DNA of 22,850 bases from Pelomyxa schiedti. Lineage: Eukaryota; Evosea; Pelobiontida; Pelomyxidae. Positions 19,378-22,850 of the stretch are shown in pieces (within the stretch, counting starts at the first letter, position 1; each line of letters opens with the position of its first letter). The notes under the pieces are model-generated. The model was not told the origin of the DNA and made no database searches. It saw only the letters and a program-made list of their open reading frames with translations. Position numbers and translations under genes: made by a program. Location: the NCBI GenBank assembly GCA_020536535.1, contig JAHLWZ010000744.1, positions 1 through 22,850 on the forward strand, read 5' to 3'.

Positions 19378-21960
19378 CTAACCGGCATAGACCTTGGTCT
19401 TGTCAACCTTCTTGCGTCGGTTGTATTTGGCCATCTTCTTGTCGATCTTCTTGCGAAGCCGGGTGTGTGGAGTCTTGGGCTTGTGGTTCCTGCTTGTCTG
19501 TAACACTTTGTTTTTCTCCATTGTGAGTGAAATAGGTCGCTTGGAATCTGAGTCTTCTGCCTCATCTTCCTCAGTTTTCTTTGGTTCTTTTTCTTTTTTC
19601 GGTTTAACCTCGGCTTCTGATGGTTCCTCGGTTTCAGTTTCTCTTAAGAGATGTTAGGGCTGCTGTTAATCAAAAGGAAGCTTTACTTGGTTTTCTTGGC
19701 TTCCTCCTTGACTCGTTTTATTGATTTCATTTTTTTGTCAAGTGGTAGAGGGATATCAACATCAGCTGACCGCTGAGGGGCAGCAGACTAATGAATAAGT
19801 TATTTACGGAATCCTAAAAGGAGAACTTACAGTCTGTTCCAAGGCACTAACAGCATAACTCATCCCTGCATAATTTTTCTGGGAAGATTCTGCTTTCTGA
19901 TAATCTACTTCTTCGTCATCCTCTATAATATCGTCAAGGTCAAATGCAGTCGCTCTGACTGGTTTGTTATTTGCTGGAAGAGGAAGTGGTGAAGTGCTGG
20001 TTGTTTGTATTTCACTGGGCTCTGCCTTGGGAGGCGGGCTGGTTGGTGTTGTTTGTGGCTTAGTCACAGTAAATATTGATTTTCCAGTAGAAGGCTTCAT
20101 TTGTTTGGGAGATGCAAGTGATTTGGTTGTTTTTGGTGTATTGGCGGGTTTCTTTGTGGGTTTTGGAGGCTCAGATGGTTTTTTCACGACTTTGGAAGTG
20201 GTTGTTGTACTTTTAGCGGAATCTGTTGATGCTGGTTCTGTCTTTCTGCTAGTTTTAGTCGAGGTTGCCGGAGTATGGTTGATGACAGTTTTCTTTGTAG
20301 ATGAGGTTGTTGGTTTTGTGGGAATATCGATGATTTTGGCAGATTTTTTTGCCTTCTCCTTAGGTGTTGATGTGGGTTCAGGTTTGACGGAGCTTTTACT
20401 TTTTGGGATCTTTTTTTCCTCTGTCATTTCTTGAATGTCATTTTCATCTGACATTGCGAACTTGTCAATGCGAGTTCGGAATTTTTCTTCAACAGCCTAA
20501 TGAAACAATAAGCACAGGGAAGGGTGCCAGAGACAGCTAAATAACCTTCAACTTATTTAAAGATTCTTTCCCTGCTACCATCTGATCAATGACGGGATGA
20601 TCCCGGAGGGTGAGGTCTGCCATTTTCAAGGAAAAGAAAAATGATACATTCATGCAGTACTGCTTCAGCAAAGCTGGAAATGTTGTTACCTAAGGAGGCA
20701 ATTTGCGAAGTTTCCCTACCAAATTTGATCTGCATGAACTGCACCCAAGCTTGGCTTCTAGTTTTCCGAGGGAGTCCATTGGCTCTGTACTTGGGTAAGA
20801 GGAAAAAATCTTAGAGGTTAACTTATTTACACGGGAGTGGAAGTACTTTTCAACTAGAGCTTGGAGGGTCAACATCTGTTCCACACATTGTTGATAGTCA
20901 GCCAAAAGACTTTGAAGTTCAGGGGATTTGCGGGACACAAATTTCCTGCGCTCCTCGGGAGACATTTTATCCAACTCTGAAGTCCCAAGCTGAGGTTCTT
21001 CTTTGGAGCTGTCCACCTGGCTTTAGTTGTTTTGTTTGATTAAGAGAAAAAGGATGACAGAGCTTCAACACACTTTGCTTGGTTGGTCGCTGGTAGACTG
21101 TTATCCTCTGCACTCGTGTTTTGTCCTTTTTTTTTCTTTTTCTGGAATCGGTCATATATTAGAGATTGAATGCTTTCAATCTTTCAAACCGTGCTGTCTT
21201 TGGCGATAATTGATCCGATGGAATCCACAAAATCACTTGAATGAAGATTTGCTAGATGTGCTCTTTGTGATATCACTGCATTTGTGATACCCTCTTTTGA
21301 AACTTTTTTTTTTTAAAGTTAGTTGTCATCAGTGAAAAAGTGTGTAGCCAACTTGCAGGAGCAAACCACCTCTGCTTGCTTGTGTATAAGTCCTCCTTGG
21401 ACACTTTTATGGGGGCATCTGGCACAGTGGTCACTTCATTTAACAAAACTAAAGGGAAGTAAAGCATGCCTACAGTGTCGTTTAGAGTAAATGGTTTGGG
21501 TGCCACAAGCTTCTTTTTCCCGTACATCAGGTCTTTGTATTCTTGGAGAACAGCTTGTGACTGGCTTAAATCATCATCATCTTCGACCTCTTCTTCTTCG
21601 TAATCGTCATCATTGTCCACTCTTTCCGCATCAATCGTCATAACAGAGACACTGTCCGAATCAGGGACAGACCAACCACCACGCTCTGTTGGGGGAGGAA
21701 ACGTTAATTCCTTGCCATGAAGAACAATACTATGCAAGGATACAAAATACAGATAAAAAAGGAAAACAAAGGGTTCAAACCTGGTCTACTTGGATTCCTG
21801 AACATAGACTTTTCAAGCGAAATGAAATCCGTTTGTGCCGAAACTGCACGTCCTCCTTAAAAACTCGCCAAAAAAAAAAAAAAAAAGACCTACATGCATT
21901 GGGAGCATCGCTGAACTCTTCCCTCTGTGGTTCCCCTTGTCGTGGTTTTCTTCTGCTCAT
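19378..21960 (-). CDS. UTP3/SAS10-like small-subunit processome protein
   Basis: Ten exons: 21960-21890, 21729-21353, 21293-21190, 21141-21074, 21008-20831, 20789-20720, 20673-20546, 20496-19831, 19772-19687, 19642-19378 (TAG), 670 aa, all phases consistent. A basic start (MSRRKPRQGEPQREEF) precedes an acidic tract (DDDYEEEEVEDDDD). QRAHLANLHSSDFVDSI and a Lys-rich patch come next. The Sas10/C1D-type core is EERRKFVSRKSPELQSLL, then FALLKQYCMNVSFFFSLK, DHPVIDQMVAGKESLNKL and VEEKFRTRIDKF. A long Lys/Ser/Thr/Pro-rich region leads to the basic tail KTPHTRLRKKIDKKMAKYNR. In yeast and animals UTP3/SAS10 works in nucleolar pre-18S rRNA processing. The hydrophobic run NDTVGMLYFPLVLLNE looks intron-like, but no in-phase splice was found. 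The exon 1 junction (160-nt intron with a long T run) is less sure. Confidence 0.85.
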
Positions 21961-22239
21961 TTCCGTGCGTCTTCAACACCCACCTCCCCGCAATAAACCA
22001 ACCCCTTATTACTGGATGCAACTGTGGGATTGGGTTCTAACAGATCTGTCTGAGAAAGCTCAGTTCACACGGGGAACGATGCTCCGGCACTCAGTGTCCT
22101 CAATTTCCTCTGCCGCGTACGATGCTCAAATGGGCTGTGTTCTCTATCCTCTCTTGGAGTTCTAATGTTAATTTGTCCAGTTGCCAACTTCAACTTTCAA
22201 CTTGTTGTGCGTTTCGTGTGTGTTTTCTGTTATTTTTGC
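21961..22239. promoter_or_regulatory. Probable bidirectional promoter region
   Basis: 279 bp between the divergent starts of the UTP3-like gene (ATG 21960, minus) and the right TRIM-like gene (ATG 22240, plus). It includes a pyrimidine-rich stretch directly before 22240. No distinct TATA or initiator was identified. Confidence 0.45.
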
Positions 22240-22850
22240 ATGGCAGGTTCTACGGCGGCGTCGTTGAGTGAGCCGACGGGACTGTGCTGCCCTTACTGTC
22301 TCAACGTTTTCGTTGATCCCGTGGTTTTAAAGGTGTTTCTTGTTTTTTTCTTCTCCCACGTCCGGGGTTTGTTTGACCAACGACCAACAAATAGTGTGGG
22401 GACAGCATGTGTCGTGGGTGTGTTGTCAGTTGCATGGCGACTCAATGTGCTCTCGCCCTGTCGAAATTGGGTGATGACAAATCTGTTTTGGTGAGTGACA
22501 ACACGAAACACTTCTCTTTCGGGTATTTATTTTTACTGAGTACCATAAATTCCCTCTTTTTTTTTTGTTCTGCATGCAGCCTCCAGACACAGTTGAAGTG
22601 AAGTGCGTCAAGTGCTCAATGGTGACACCAGTGTCAGTGTCACGAGGCGCCAAGGCTCTCGAGACCAACCGGCACCTTGTTGAAATTCTCCATCAGAGGG
22701 AACAGGCCACTGGTTTTTTCTGAAATTGGGAAGTGTATCCACCACACCTAACACATAAAACAGGGGGTTCAGTGGTGTGTGTGGACTGTGGGCAGCCGGC
22801 TACTGCTCACTGTTCTGTCTGTGGGTCTCTGTGTGACACATGTTGGGTTG
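22240..22850 (+). CDS. TRIM-like RING/B-box protein, partial (5' part)
   Basis: Exons 22240-22332, 22395-22490, 22580-22712 and 22764 to the right edge. Start ATG 22240 (MAGSTAASLSEPTG). The RING is spread over three exons: LCCPYCLNVFVDPVVL, CGDSMCRGC, VKCVKC. The fourth exon gives a B-box-like segment, CVDCGQPATAHCSVCGSLCD. At the usual C-x-H position the RING has Asp (CGD), giving a C3DC4 ligand set if Asp binds zinc. The linker after the RING (ETNRHLVEILHQREQATG) is shared with the paralogue at the left edge of the window. The C-terminal half is outside the window. By family a ubiquitin E3 ligase; substrate unknown. Confidence 0.85.

Noticed and set aside
21689-22165. Plus-strand ORF of 158 codons
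   Set aside because: Overlaps the UTP3-like exons and intron on the opposite strand, includes the poly-A/T run of the intron, and shows no domain.

Overview
The window is eukaryotic nuclear DNA that is gene-dense and intron-rich. Most introns are 35-110 nt, with GT..AG ends and some CTAAC-like branch points. All three stop codons end genes, so the code looks standard. A homologue of the ciliary protein TBC1D32/BROMI, TRIM-like RING/B-box genes, a PH-FYVE protein and a Tea1-like Kelch/coiled-coil protein suggest a flagellated, probably unicellular eukaryote, perhaps close to animals and fungi. I cannot name the species. No rRNA, tRNA, CRISPR array or transposase was seen. All exon structures are read by eye from splice sites and reading-frame phase.

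Layout. 1-273 (-): 3' part of a TRIM-like gene that runs off the left edge. 287-885 (-): GC-rich exon that reads like the 5' coding exon of the next gene but lies on the opposite strand, between two perfect 95-bp inverted repeats (290-384 and 1109-1203). 1063-4643 (+): TBC1D32/BROMI-like gene, 8 exons. 4864-6975 (+): PH domain plus FYVE finger, 7 exons. 7130-8248 (-): HAD-fold protein with a Tyr/Gly-rich N-terminal region. 8507-9075 (-): degenerate protein-kinase-like sequence. 9390-15654 (+): Kelch propeller plus a very long coiled coil, 17 exons. 15869-16807 (-): Arf-family protein whose phosphate- and Mg-binding residues are replaced. 16902-18977 (-): RCC1 repeats plus a C-terminal F-box, 10 exons. 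19378-21960 (-): UTP3/SAS10-like ribosome-biogenesis protein, 10 exons. 22240-22850 (+): second TRIM-like gene, paralogous to the one at the left edge, with RING and B-box, running off the right edge.

The genes do not form one pathway. Shared themes are membrane and cilium traffic (BROMI, FYVE, Arf) and ubiquitin ligation (two TRIM-like proteins, one F-box protein). The first coding exons of several genes are GC-rich and encode Gly/Ala/Ser-rich low-complexity sequence, while later exons are AT-richer.

The two observations most worth following are the apparent inversion of the BROMI 5' exon between perfect inverted repeats, and the Arf homologue that has lost five nucleotide-handling residues while keeping its NKQD guanine motif.
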